The position numbers were made by a program, and so were the translations under genes. A stretch of 64,000 nt of DNA, taken from NCBI GenBank assembly GCA_944470555.2, contig OX104127.1, forward strand, positions 31,139,661 to 31,203,660, written 5' to 3'. Each line of letters starts with the position of its first letter. The stretch's first letter is position 1. The notes below the pieces were generated by a model that worked only from the letters and a program-made list of their open reading frames with translations, was not told the origin of the DNA and did no database searches. Source of the stretch: Heterobilharzia americana (Eukaryota > Platyhelminthes > Trematoda > Strigeidida > Schistosomatidae). Shown piece after piece: positions 38,748 to 54,100 of the stretch.

Positions 38748-41700
38748 GTAAGTTGTATGGTTCAATCTTAAGAGAGGAAATTTTGTTTTATTTTCGTACT
38801 GTGTATGAACTACCTAAAAAATACAGAAGAAACTGAATATGTCATCAAGAAGCGGGATGCGGTATATGTGAACGGATGTTCTAATACAAATATTCAAAGA
38901 GCAAACTGGTGATTCAAACATTCTATGTTGTCTGCTCTCTCACAAAAAAGTTAACCAGTGTTTTGGAGCAAGAGAGAATTAGTGGGATGCAGGAAACCAG
39001 TATTTGCAACCATAAAATTAGGGTTTTAAGCACCTGATGTGAACTGGAAAAAGACAAGAGAAATTATTTGGTGTCTAGTAGGGGATTTCAAGATGTGCAC
39101 TTTATCCTTTTTAAGACTCGTTAGATGGATTTTCATTCATTCCAATGAGTGGTGGTGTTCCCACAAAAATCTTCGACCCAGTTTGCATCGCCTTAAACGC
39201 CAAAGCGTTTTCCACCACGTCAATAAGACAGGATACCAATCTCTTTGTTAATGAGTACTAGTTATTACTATTAACTGGTACCTGTCATTTTATATGACTT
39301 CATTTAAGGTGTTGACTCTTACTTATATCTGCTTAATTGCCTGCATCGAGAGTAATATTAGTGCGGCAGTTTAATGGCATAAAAGTTCAAGTTGCAGCAT
39401 GCAACTTCCTTCGACAGCATGAAACTTAAATCCTACAGACATTCTATAGAAATCGGAGGTATCTCAATAGTGGCAAATCATTTCCACTTCAAAAACAAAG
39501 ACCAGGAAACCATAAAACTTTAGACATGTTCTTTCTGATAGATTCTTGAATACTATTCCGATATAGGCGATCCAGAAATGTTTTCTGGTGACCATAACAG
39601 TAAAAGTGATTACATCCAATACTAAGTAACCATTTTGCCACCCAGCAGGGAAAGAAAATATTTGTAAGTTGATATAAACTACTTATATTTCAATGGCTTA
39701 TTATTAGATGTCCGCGTGCGAAAGTTTTATTCGAAAATGAAACATTCTTGGTTGTAATTTGCTTGATAGGAGCAAACAGCTGGATCTAGAACGCTCGTTT
39801 CATTTTATTTGTGACTAGTCAGCTAAATATACTCGCATCCCAATTAGTGATGTTGTTCCCAATGAGACTCAAACCCAGTACCCGTTTTCAAAAAATGGCA
39901 GAAGGAAATTTCTCGAAGTTGAATTGCCTATCTACATGAATAATACTAAACAGAAGTGATACGGATTCTTTGAAATGAAAACATATAACTAGTATCCCTA
40001 CTAAACAATAGGTTAACACCAAATTTCGAGCAAGAGTACTGTAAAGATAGGAGAAGGAAACAAAAAAGGGGGAATGTAGAAAATTCTGAATATCCTTTGT
40101 GACTGGTTGTAAGTGGAGATTAAGTCTTGGAGAGAATAAACTAGGAAAAAGAGATTCAGTCTCTTGGACTACTCCACAAGGACATCCTGTTTAATTGGCC
40201 TATCATTTCCATCCAGATAATTTCCCATTATTATATAACTGCACTTACTTGAATTATGACTACTTATTATTTGTTTAGTTGAACAAAAACCATTCTCCTT
40301 ACCGTCTAAATCTTTGAAATGGATTTTATAATCTTAAATTAGGTAAACAGTTAATTAAATTTTGAGGGAGTTGTGGAGATTTGGAATTATTTCAAGTTGT
40401 TATTCATCGAAGACTGACATCAGTTGGAGGAACAACTGATGTCAATCTACGATGAATAACAACTTGAAACAGTTAATTGCTTCATTTTTATTATTGTCTG
40501 CCAATTTGTCCCAGATGTGTGCTGCCAATAAGAAGCCATTGAAATGAAATCAAACTTGCCTTCTCCCATAAAAAGAGTGTTATAATAATTTCATTATTCA
40601 CGTTCATCACAGTGTAAACTGAACTATGCAGCTGTTTTTTAAGTAAATAACTAATTCTTAGGTATTAACAGGAAATTCGCGATAATAGTTAATTGTTCAG
40701 ATTTAAATTAGCCAATTAAACAATAAAGACTTAGAGTGCGAAAGAAGAACAGGCTATCATCCTTTCCCTCAGGTGTATTCAAAAAATCACTGGGTCGTAA
40801 ATTTACCGCCTATCCCAATCTCATATATGTAATATCAAATTTCGTGTTGATTAGTGCAATCTTTGAGTCGCTTGGTCTAATTTTTATTGTCTACATTTCG
40901 TTAAAATTAGCCATTTTGAAGCAAATTGTTACCTATTGGTAATCCATGATATTTAATTATTGTCGAAATCAGTGATTCAGTACAACTAATGTAGTTATAT
41001 TCAGGCTAATCATTGATTGCTTGTATTATACCGTCATTGATTAGACCAAATTGGTTGTGGCTCGGTGGTGTAGTGGATTACGCTCTCGCGTTTGAAGCGA
41101 TCGCTCTCGAGTCCACATCCAGGTGGAAACAACATCCCTCACTGGGAGGCAGGTACATCTGTCTGACGAGTCCCAAATAGGACGAAATGTGCATCCTGGA
41201 TTCTATTGCTAGCCATTATCCATCTTTATTTATTTCATTAATTAATATTCGTTTCTGATTTGGCAGCTTCCAACATCCATTTGTTACATGGACTGTAATC
41301 CAAATTGTCTGCTGAATGAACATGGTTGTTCAATACCACATAGTATATCACAAGTTATTGAAGGTTGTCAATTTAAACGTCTTAGTGTAAACACATTCCA
41401 ATATCAATATATTATTAATATGGAAAAACTAGACAATACAGGTTTATGGAACTGTGAATATCGTGGACAACGTGCAGTCAGATCATTGGAATTACAAGCT
41501 GCAGAATTTTTACCAATAAATGTAACTGACAATAAGAATAACAATAATGTCGACAATTCAATAAAACTAAATCTAACCAGTAAAACAAATTATTCACTTC
41601 AGGATATCCAGAACCATTCAGAAATCGATAAATTAAATTCAATCAAAATAAAAGATAAGACAAAGGATACTCAACAAAAATTGAATATTTCAGTTAAAAA

Positions 41701-42353
41701 TAATACGACGGTTAAATTTCAGAGTAAGTATTGCCATTAGGCATTTTAATTTTATCCAATCACTGATATTATTCTAGAAGCTGAATACAATTGGTTATGG
41801 AGATGGTTGTTACCAATTAACCATGTAACAATCAAACTGTTTCTTATGAATAATACCGATCAGACTACCTATTCAGTTTTAAATCCTCTTCATTGTTCTT
41901 TGAATATTCTAAGATTACTGTTTCCATAAGGTTGATTTAAAGTATTTCATTTCTCACCTCTCCAGGTTATCCCATGTGTCATCAAGTTCAAGTTTATTCT
42001 ACATTAGAAAGATTAGATAAAGTAGACAATATTTTTGAAGAATTTGATGATCAAAGGATAACATGTGAAATTTAAATGTGAGAAAATTAAGTGTTCACAA
42101 AGGAACGTCAAATGTACTGCGTAGAAAGATCAGTAACCTAATGGTTTTCTTTGTATAGGATGTATTTTTACTTGTGTAATCCCGGCGTAGTATATTAAAA
42201 CAAATAACAAAATAAACAAATACTTTGTATTATTCCTCAACGTTTCGATCTTGCTAGGAAGATTCTTTTCAAGAGTATGAATCTGACACTAAGTTTTCAG
42301 GTTAATATTCAAGTTTTGGTACACAAAGTGGTAACCTTTTATTACTATTATTA

Positions 42354-42389
<36 letters not shown>

Positions 42390-44144
42390 GTCCCTTGGGT
42401 TCCTAGTGGAACATAGGGCTTCAGTAGCACGTCTCCAGTGACCTCTGTTCTCTGAGATCTTTTGGACCTGGTTCCACGACAGCCCACAACCTCTCATTTC
42501 CTCCTCCCACGACCTCCTCCATGTCACCCTCAAACGTCCAACTCGTCGCTTCCCATGGGGATTCCACTAGAGGGCCTGATGGGTGATGTCCCCAGTCGGC
42601 CTTCTCAGTGCATGCCCAATCCATCTCCACTTCCTCCTGCATATTTGTTGCGTGATAGGTTCTTGGTTGGTTCGTTCCCAGAGTTGCTTGTGGCTTATTC
42701 TTTCTGGCCATCTGATCTTCAGTAGCGAGCTAGCGTAAGCAGTTGTTGTTAATATTCAAGTTTTGGTACACAAAGTGGTAACCTTTACAATCATCCAATT
42801 ACATAGTGATATGGAGCAAAGATCAATGTAATACAGGTGACTGAATAAGCAACTCGGTCAGAGAGGTTTTTCCGTTGTGCGAATAAGGTGGAACAAAAAA
42901 ATAGGGTGGGGAAATTTTTTAGTTCATCTATGAAAAGTACAATGGGGTTGTGAGACATCAAGGGTGAAAAAGAATAGATTACTAGTTTGGAAGGATGAAT
43001 ATTTGAAGATGAGACAATATATCTTAAATAAATAATAATAATAATGATAACCATAAATGTACTTTTGATAACACTTGAAGTATGAGTGATAACAAAGTGG
43101 ATTATGTTATGGTTCATCGAATGTATATGACTCAGAGAGTAGTGTAAAATTGATGAAAATAGTAGATCAATAAGGTGTATGTAATAGGACTAGACAATCT
43201 ACCTTCTCTTCAGATATTATTTATAAGTGCCTAGGCGAGTCATTAATGTTTGCCATATTAGTGGGATGTCTAACCCATCTTTTCTGTTGACCGAAGAAGG
43301 ATATGAGCAGATGTGCAAATCTTCTGCAATGGTCAGCTCTCTGTTATGCATATTACTTAGTGAACAGTCAACTTTAATAAATCTTCGTATGCAGTCGATA
43401 TTTATGCCAAAATTTCTAGTTCTTTCTAAGTATGCTTTCTGAGTAGGTGTTTATTCAAAATGACTCTATAACTTGGAGAGTTCAATGATTTTTCATACTA
43501 CACTAGTCAATATTTAACGTTTTTTTCTTTTGTAAGACTATACAGTTTCACAATATGAAATATTTGTGCAACAAAAAATACACAGGCTGATAATAACTCT
43601 AGACTGATACAACTTGGAGACTTCCTCAACACTGCACACCCATGACCCTCCAGCTTAGTACCAAGCACAAAACCAATGAGCCACTGGGTTGGGATCCATC
43701 AGTTTACTTTTTTCTACTTCCACAAATTCTGAAGTTCATCTGTTCGATTCCAAGTGAGGTCATGAGTACACACTGCCATACAGTTCCATACTACGATGAA
43801 AGAGCTGTCCAGCGTTCCTTGAAATCATCATATTCCTACAAATCTCCCAGCTAAAAAGCAAATCTACCTGAAAAACTGATGCAAAGTAGGATATGTAGTT
43901 ATTTATCGAGTTTTTACTGTTGTGAAATACATTAATTATGGTAATTAGTCTAAAGGTTCAAATAATTTGTCGAATACTAATGAAATTACTCAGCCAAAAT
44001 ATAAAATGCAGATTCTGATTAACTAGTATATGTTAAGCATAGATGTTTTTGAGTAAGTGTCACTGTCTCCACATTCCTGAATGGCCTAAACAAACAAAAT
44101 GTTTGACAGATAGAAGCCTTGACCTTGACTTAGATGCGTAACGT

Positions 44145-44176
<32 letters not shown>

Positions 44177-47100
44177 ATAATAATAATAATAATAATAATA
44201 ATATGAGTGCAACGACACTTGGTAGGCAGACTACACCACTGAATACTCAGTCGAAAAGCTAGTTATTAAAAAATTTATGGTTATTTAACCATTTGAGAAT
44301 GAAGTTATCAAAATATCCAGAAGGGCGAGAGAAAGGCAGTAGTAAAATTCTGAGGGTGTCTTAATGCACAACTGCTTGTACTATACCATCGTTTATTGGT
44401 CCGAATTGATTGGTCTCCACTGGCATATGGGCTCTTGTGAGGACGCCTTGATATTACCTGTGTTCTAATTATAGTAAAGATGGATAGGGACTAACAGTGG
44501 AATCCGCGGTGAGCATTTCGTCCTAATTTCGACTCGTCAGCTGGAAGTACCTGCCTTCCAGTGAGCGATGTTGTCCCCACCGAGACAAAATGCGCATCCT
44601 GGATTCCATTGCCAGCCAACATCCATCGTTATTATAATCAGAACACAGGTTATATCGAGGTATCCACACAGAAGCCCACATTCCAATAGAGACCGATCTA
44701 TTTGGTCCAGTATAAGACGGTATAATACAAGCAATAACACTAAAACTAAATTCGTCGCGAAAAAGTGGCTATGTGGCTCGGTAGTGTAGTGCATAACGCT
44801 CTCGCGTTTGAAGCGATCGTTCTCGAGTCCAAATGCAGGTGGAAACAACATCCTTCACTGGGAGGCAGGTACATCTATCTGACGAGTCTCAAATAGGAAG
44901 AAATGTGCTGCCTAGATTCTACTGCTAGCCACTATCCCTGTTTACTATCTTAGTGTACATTTGTGTACATTTGATTCAAGATAGTTGAAGCAGGATATCT
45001 CCAGGAGTTTTCAATGACATCTCCTTTTGATATTTGTGAATAATGCAGATCAGGATCCCATACTGACATTACCAGAGATTCATAGCCTCTTGAATAATGG
45101 CTTATTTAGAAATACAGCCGACATGCCATTTTAGAACAGTTTATTCCACTAAAATCCTAAAGCATTTTACGTTTATCTTTTTATATGGCAATCAAGCATT
45201 CGTTATCTTCCTTAGTACTTGCTTAATTCTATACTGAATGGTAACACCTCTATATAAGTAACTTTAATCATAAGAAGTCATTATTTTCTGTCCATCCGTT
45301 TCACTGCCACATCATATAGTGGTATGAAAATCACACAAGACTTTTACAAAGCAGTTTCGGCTAACTATCCATTAAGTGGTCTATTAACATCATATCTTGT
45401 AGTTTCATGAACTTAAAGTCATAACTTTGACAAGATAATGTTTAGTAGTCAAGCATTCACCTCAAAACTAGTAACAGCGAAAGCCTAAAACAATCATTGG
45501 ATTAAACCGTATTGATGGCCATTATTTTTGGTCAATGAAATCTTAGCAATTCAAAAATTCAAGTCCCTTCGACAAATAAGTCTTTGTATATTCATTCAAA
45601 GATAGGTAGATTGAATGCTGTATTAAGTATCTTCAAAAGAATTCATTACTTTCCCAGTGAACAACGTGCAAATCAAATTATAGGCATCTCAGTTTTGTCT
45701 TTTAGTAGTAATATTATACTCGAAGATCTGCAGGCGTAAACAAATAAGTTGGCAGAAGAGGCGAGGCAGCAGAGATGGGACTTCAGATGAACGTAGAGAA
45801 GACAGAAGTGATGAAGATACCCGACCCAACCGAAAAAACAACACCAAGCACCAATCACCATCAACGGGAGAAATGTAAAGGAAGTTATCTCTTTTACCTA
45901 CCTACATAGGCAGCATCGTCTCAACAACACGTGGTGGCGACACAGATGAGGATATCAAAGCCACGATCAGAAAGACAGCAAGATAAGCCTTCATTAACCC
46001 GAAATCACTGCACTGCACTCAGCATAAAGTGTGAACAATATCCGGATTTTCAATATTAATTTCGGTCAAGTCAATGCTTATATGTGATGGTTGAGAAACT
46101 TGACACGTTATGGAAAACATTTCCAACCAACTGCAGACATGCATCATCAACAGCTGCCACCTACACTCACTCAATACTCAAGATTAGATGGCCAGAATAA
46201 TAAGAATAAGCAACAAGGAACTGTGGCTGGCAACAAACCATTCAACGAATATGCAGAAGAAAGTGGAGATAGATTGGATTGTACATACACTGAGAAGACC
46301 ATTTGGGGATATTACATGTCAGGCCAGGCCATCAAGAGGAAGCCCAGTGGGAAACAATGAGTTGAGCGTTCGAGGGTGACATGGAGGAGATGATATGAAG
46401 AAGAAATGAAAGCTTCTGGAAAGTCATGCAGGTAGGTTCAAAAGACTGCAGAGAACGGAGTGAAATGGCGGCATGCGACTAAAGCCCTACGTTCCACTAG
46501 GAACCAAAAGGACAAATAATATAAACAATAATAAACGTAGTATTATTATTTTACTAGTTTGAACTATGCATATAGTCCATATTTTCGAAGTAACTTTCAA
46601 AACTGAATTAAGGAATTTTATCTCCTTTTTCTGTAATTTGAATATAGCTCAGAAAGACATACTTTCATATAGTGATAATAGTTTTGGTTGTAATGAATAA
46701 ATTTTGTGTTCTTTTTTACGATACCTATGCGTTCTATATTATGTGTATTCCTTTTTTTCCCCTTATGATTCTGTAGTCTTAGTTGCTTAGTTGTATATCG
46801 TAAAGCTGTTCACATTTACACTTACTTAAATTCATGTAAATTTGTACATCTATCCATTGAAACCACATATACTGGTTATGAGTACAACTAACACTGAATG
46901 CACAAATAAACCATTTTACTACATTATTTTATTGCACAAGAATTCTTATCGAAAATCCCAATGGTTACCAGTTGTATTGATACTAATCGCAATTATAACT
47001 TTGATATAATTAAATGAATTCAGTTGATTACTTTTTCCAAACGTTTTCTGATCAAATTACTTTTAACAAAACGATTAATTTATTACACTGAACAAATCCA

Positions 47101-48097
47101 ATAAAAGACAAAGGTTTGATCACAAGGTATAGATGTCTTTTTACTTGTGTAAAGCTCAGGTTGTAAGTTGCATATTTAAATTTGCAGATGTGTATGCAAG
47201 TGTAGGAATGAAATTGATACGTCAGTACAACTAATTTCTAGCAGCTTATATATACATATATATTGAGATGAATCGAGACTTTGCTTCGAGGTAGTATTCC
47301 TCACAGAGTGACATCACTTGAAGAACCACTGAAAACCTGAGAGTACTAGGCAGCTGCTTTGTTCTAGTATAGTTTTCCTCAGTAGTAAGCACCCATAACC
47401 TATCTAGGGGTCGAACCCAAGAACTCCAGGTTTTATGGTGTGGCCTATGGCATCAATCAGCTGGAAGTGAAGCCGATGGCAAGAGTTGAAAACTGTGAAC
47501 CAGTGAACTCCGATTCAGTGGCTGGATGGTTAACCCTTTCGTCATGGAAAGTGAAAGTCCTGGGTTCAACCCCTAACCGAATCATGAATGCGTACTGCTG
47601 AGGAGTCCCATACTAAGACAAAGCAGCTGTCCAGTGCCCCCCAGGTTTTCAATGGTTCCGCAACTGATTTCAGTCCATGGTGAATACTACATCAATCTAT
47701 TTATATATGTATGTAGGGCTTTCCATGACAATCTAATCTCACACTCTCACACCTCCAACTTGAAATAGAGATAGGTAGTAAAGTGGTGTCTTGTGGTTGA
47801 CAAGAAAGCTTTTGTCGGATTGTTAAAAATTATTCTCAAATGATCTTGTGCCGAATCTGTTTTGTGATGTAGTCTGAAGCAACTAGATCGAATTCATAGA
47901 AGCTGGTTTAATGTGAATGATTTGCTGACAATTTGGAGATTAGTATTTAGTGAATCTTCTCCTCCTACTTCATAAGAAATTGCAGTGATAAGCATTTGAT
48001 TGAATTTTTCAGTGATTCTCAGTGTTGCTGATTCTACCCTACCCTGTCGCCATGTTTATAACCTTGTTGTCACTTGTTATATTCTTTTGATGACTTG

Positions 48098-48160
<63 letters not shown>

Positions 48161-51100
48161 GACGCTTGAACGATGAACCCTCAAATTCAACCCCTTTAAC
48201 GTCACTCAGTTTCTTGACAAATGGAAAAGGTGCTAAAACAACAGGTGTATTACAATGTCAAATGTATCTATAAAATATGAGGGTCTATATATATTTACAG
48301 CAGCCTTGACTATTTTCAGGCTTTTCGGGATTTGAATATCCTATTGATTTTTGTCACATTAACGAATCTAATGTACAGGTCGGGTTCGCTTACCATTCAG
48401 TAGTCGAACAATGCTCAATCCCAGACTAAAGGATAGCCTACCAATTTTTAGCTCTTCAAATTGCAGATTATAATTCAACTGTCCTTGTGGAAGAAGTTAT
48501 ATAGGGCGTACAACTAGGCATGTGTATCTCGCAAACAACTCAACATAGCATAGGCTGTCGCAATAAGGTTGGTCTAACTTGAACTGTGCATTCAGTAAAA
48601 ACAAATCAAAGCGTTATTTCTCCCTTGACCTTCAGCAAACTGGAGGTCACTCCTGTCTTCCTTTGCTGTCGTTTCATTCACTTTCAGATCATTCATATTA
48701 CTACATATCATCCCAATATTGGCAAATTTTAAGAAGTAATGTCGCTTTCCTTACAATCTCTAAGTCTCACTCCATTTTGAAAATGTATCTGCCTCTAATT
48801 TGGCCTGATTTAACGGGGTACAAGTGCATATTATAATTGTAGAGCCTGAAATTTACACGTTGGTTCACGCGCTTTCTCTCTAAACTTCATTGAAACACTT
48901 TTAGTTGCAAAAACCCCTAGGGATTTATGGCTTTTTATGAAGATCACGACAATCTAATCCCACCCTATCACATATAAATCAGGAATGTTAAACACACAAA
49001 TAAAGACACAGAGAGATATTTCTGATTCACGTGAGACCGTGAATACATTATCCACATTTGTACAGGAGGTTGTAGAGTATAAGCAAATCCCCATTTTCTT
49101 GCCTCATAATTTTCTGCTATGCATACCTGTAGAGTATATTAGTTAGTCTTGTCAGGCGATAGTGCTCTTACTTTTATATTCTTCGACTAGTTCATTCAAA
49201 CACTACTTTGAATTAAGTTATATTAAATAGTAAACTCTTCGATACCATTTGTCGATAATAAGTGGTAACTGAATCTTACCCCAAGCCTAGAATTAGCTAC
49301 TAGTGATATCATCAGAAACGTGGTCAGTAAACTACCACGTCCATGCATAACTTAAGTAGTTAGTAGGTAATCTAACTTTTCAATATTCTGAAGACCTGAA
49401 TGATCAGTTGTCTACATACATTTCATCTCATGCAACGCTTTTTAGCTTGATGCTAATAAAAACCGTTTTGTTTATTGTTTAGATTTGCATTCATGAAAAA
49501 AAAATCCTGTCTCCGTCTTCTTAAACACATTTTTATTAAATATTCACCGTAAGATGCCACATAGTTCATTTTAGGACTTTAAAATTAAACTGAGCTCGTC
49601 ACGAAATAACCTAAGTTGAGAATAGATCAGACAAATTGACCCTGTTAGAGGAAATTTTAGGTGATATACATCAAAAATAGAAGAACGTGACTTCATCATA
49701 ACTTTTTTTATCTTATAACAAAAGATTTTAATATTTTTATCATGCTTCCTGACAGTTTTCCATGGAAGTCCAATCTAGTTTTACAATTGGCACCTGGAGC
49801 TTTGATTTTTGAGCTTAATGTAAGACTAAAATAAGCTTCATGTTAGTAATGACTAGAGTATGACTGTACAGCCGTATCACCTTTCCTTGACCTCCAGAAT
49901 GTTCCAGATTTGCATATATACAGCTGTTTTTAGTCATCTCGTTATTGAAACTGAAATTATTTCAGAACAAATACTTATCTTCAGGACTTTTCGCCTTCTT
50001 AACATTATCATCAATTAAGACCTATAGTAGATCTATGAATAGTTGCATCAAACGTTAGATATTTCAGTGAAAACAGATGTTTACCCCTCGGTAAACAGAT
50101 GAATCAATCATTGTTTACTATCATCAACTCTGTAGTGTATTATTGTGGACGAAGTTTATAAATCCGCTGTACTGAAAGTCGATATATTGTGTCACCAGTT
50201 AAACGTAATTGTAAATCAAAGTGTAACTTAAACAAACCTTGTACAGTTAAGACATACGTCTGCATGTCAGCACAAGTCACTTGCAACTTGTTAAGTATTC
50301 AACAGGAGTCAAATTGATTAAAACGTTATCACATTACATTCATTTTTGAAAATAATTAGCCATAGATGTAATCAAATATTCTATACAACTACAATTTGTT
50401 ATTTACGCAACACTACGGTTTTTCTCTAATTAATTTCAAAAGAAGAGGATATCTCTGATCAAGATCCCTTAGAAAAACTTCCAACAGACAGCCTCCTACA
50501 TAGAAAATCCTTTTAGAAACTCTTACTTTTGTTCGAAACTTTCAGTAATGAAAGAATTCATTTCAGATATGCTTTTTTCCAACTTTGAAGTTAGCAAACA
50601 AAAGTTTGGACTCTCTGAAGTTTTTCACATAATATTAAATATTATTCTAATTGAGAACTATATTCTCATGAGACACAGTACAAAATAAGGTTGCTATGAT
50701 CTGCTTAAAAAACTCTAAATCTCCGAAGTGCATTATAATCAATTGTTTTGCCTAGAAGTTTCGAGAGAAAGCAAGTGAACTAACGTGTTTATGTCAGATT
50801 GGTTGAAAAGATGAAAACCCTATAGGATTTTAAATATAGAAAAGCTTGGAACTCACCAAGGACATTATATTTTGTATATATTTTTGACCTTGCAATACAT
50901 CTTTCATTATCTTACCGTCTTTTCCATTCATCATGAAACTGAACAACCATTAAGAGATGAAATCTGAAGAGTCTATCAATATACAACTTGGTTTATATCA
51001 AGTAGTCACTATAAGGTTATAACAAGATTATAAAAGATACTTACAAGATGAATATGTAATTTACTTCGGAACATCTGATTTACATTTGATTGTGATAGAT

Positions 51101-54100
51101 TCTGATATTTTGACTGTGAAACTTATCTGCAAACTACCTTTCAGCATATCACCTAGTGAAAAGGCAGTTGAAACAAGTGTAACAAGTGATTTAACTCATA
51201 CGCACTACGCATTTAGAAGGTCTGAGTTCTGAAATAGGATGAGCTGAACACCTGGTGGTAGCAACCTGATTTCTACTTGGTCTCTATTTTACTTCCGTGC
51301 ACAGTGTAAACCTTCTTTGTATCAAATGTTATCAGACCATGAATGTGTGCGAATATTACAGTGAAAACAAATAAAACATTTCGAACAACTTTACATCAGA
51401 GTCATCTTCATATACATTGTCTGTATAAACAAACAATGTACAGCTCACTTTCAAGTTGTTTCGAAATCCAAACATAAGTACATGGTCGAATGTTTTCTTC
51501 GTTTCTTTAAAGAAACTTAATTTTTATTTGTTTTTGCTTATTTTCCTGAAAGGCAATTTATCTAATCCTATTGAAGAGTGGAAGTATCATACTGTAGAAA
51601 AAAGTTATTTTCGTTCAGCCCAAAGGCATGAAAACAGTCCACTTCTTGAATTTAAATGTAAGTTGACATTCATTATTATGAAATGCTACAGCTTTTGGAA
51701 ATCTTAAGACTTAGCAATGTAATTACACCTAGATATATGAATTTTCGAAATGAATCACTCGTTTAGTTTTTTTTGTACGAAGTGCTTATGGTAAATAACT
51801 AACCAAGAATTGACTTCAGTTGGAGAACCACTGAAAACCTTAGGACACAGAAAAGCTTTTTTGTCCTAGAATGCGACTGCTCAGTAGTATGCACCTACGA
51901 CGTCACCAGAGGTCAAACTGGGGGGGTGTTTAAACCTAAAATTCACTCAGAGATAAGCTTTGTAGGCCTAAGGATCCGATGGGATCTACCAAACTCCATG
52001 TAATGACTGAGAGGTCAATTGCATAGGTCAAAGTAGCCCAGTTGGTCGGGTTCATTTAGAACAGCTGAAAATAGGAATTTAGAGAAATATAGAATGACAG
52101 GCCCGAATAAGTTAAATAACCTAGAAAGCAACTGGGTTATTCCAATGCATGCATTCACTCACAACTGCACAGTAGGGTGAGATAGAAACACTGTACTCAA
52201 GTTCAATATAATTAGGTGGAGAGAGAGATTAATTATGAAAGCTTTGTTTATCGAATCAACACCCACACATGTAATGGAAATGATGCAACATCTAGACCAA
52301 AGATATGGAAAATCTTACTATCAATAAAACAAGTAATGTGAGGTGACAGGACTATAAAAACCAGATGTCGAAAGTTGTGTGATTACATTGATATGATTAT
52401 GAGCAACGGTTTATGCTCGAAACGTCATCAATTAAGTGATACTGTATCACTGTGTGTTTATAAATCAAATAAACAAATCTAGTGTGGAATTAAATTCTAC
52501 CACAGTGTCCAAGTTTCACTCTTATATTATTTGCAAACTATTCATCCTACTTAAGTAAACTCAACATTATGATTTCATTTACGCAAGAAACTTTCCTAAC
52601 AGTCAAGGTTCATAAACAGATTATTTCTCGCCTCCGATCTTAGAATCACATCCTCCTGTCATAAACTCATCCATCAGTACACAAAGAATAAGCTGGAATA
52701 TCGGGTCATATCAATGTGTGTAGCCGAGTTTACTAGTTCCTGTAAAGCCGAGTACATCGGCCATATCATGCACTGGCTTATGCAACACACTGTCAAACAC
52801 TGTCCAACTTGGCTGACAAACAGAGAAAGGAAATGTATCCTCGACTTCGTAAGAGAATACTTAGTAAACTCAAGACACTTGGCTGCTTTTGGTAAGTCTT
52901 TCAAAGTTCTTCACTAATTGAAACTAAGCCACTCAATAGGAGTGAAGCTATAACATCTCGGCATAGCTGTAATATTAGTGATTCAAACCATTACTGTGGG
53001 CTCAAAAGAAGCATGTACCACGTCTTGCCTTGACATGACCAGCGTAAATTATCGATCATTCTAGATAACCCATATATGCCGTAACTATTTTCATTTTGGA
53101 ATCATTTTGTTCATCACCATATTGCGTAACTTTCTTTTGTTATGAACTTTATATTGACCCTGGACTGGAAATTAGTTTGGAATATTCTGTTGCTTTTACT
53201 ATTTTACTGTTTCGATATTTAAACAATAAGTATTCCTATCAAGCATCATGCCATAAGTTATTTGTCCTTTGGAATTTATCAGTTAAGCCTGAAAAGTAGT
53301 CTTGACTTGTGAATTAGTGTGCTATTGGACTATTTTATACCTTGAGTATTTGAAAGCACAAAAAACACCTCAGAAAAATCAGCAATGCATTTCTATATTT
53401 CTTACCTGGATTATACGTATAGTATACCATCCTCCCGAATATACCGAGACATGTGTCATCCGACTGAACCGACAAATGTTAAATACATATGACTCTGATG
53501 ATATCATTTGATTACAACTTACTGTCGACATATTGCTTCATCCACCGGACTGAAAGCGAGGTGCTTTATTTGCAACTGTTTAACTATCAGACTGTTTTCT
53601 CTTTCCCCGTGAAATAAAAAGCAAAGACTGTGGCTTACTATTCTCACAAATGTACAGTTTGAGTCATCTATGTTTTCAGTGGAGCTGCATATCTACTAAG
53701 TGTTGTAGTTTAAAAAATGAAATAACCCAGAGAATGGAACAATACACAATCAAGGATTTCATTTAAAATGCAGTTACTTCAGAACCATGATTCGTATGAG
53801 GATGAGTAAGAGGTCAATATGAAATTTGGGAGATGAGCTGTAAAATACTTTTGAGTCTTAAGTAGAGTCAAATTTTAACTCTGTAACATTTTACAACCAA
53901 TTACATTTGTTTCTGATTCCTATTTCCCTTCCATTAGTTCACAGTAGCGTCAATCATTTTTCTGTATTTTCCATTGTAATTCCAAACTTCTCACACTTTT
54001 ACGCATTTAAAATTGAGTGCTTATTGAGACGTTTTGTTGCGAAATCAATGTTCTTAAACAGTTCTCTTCTTTAGAACGAGACACTTATTACTGCAATTTT

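Noticed and set aside
41050..41115. Genuine tRNA gene
   Set aside because: A and B box-like parts are present but no full cloverleaf follows, and the same head occurs in several SINE copies joined to the ribozyme block.
44145..44203. CRISPR-like or tandem array
   Set aside because: It is a simple triplet microsatellite without spacers.
52674..52904. 76-codon minus-strand frame
   Set aside because: It is the shadow of the plus-strand GIY-YIG relic.
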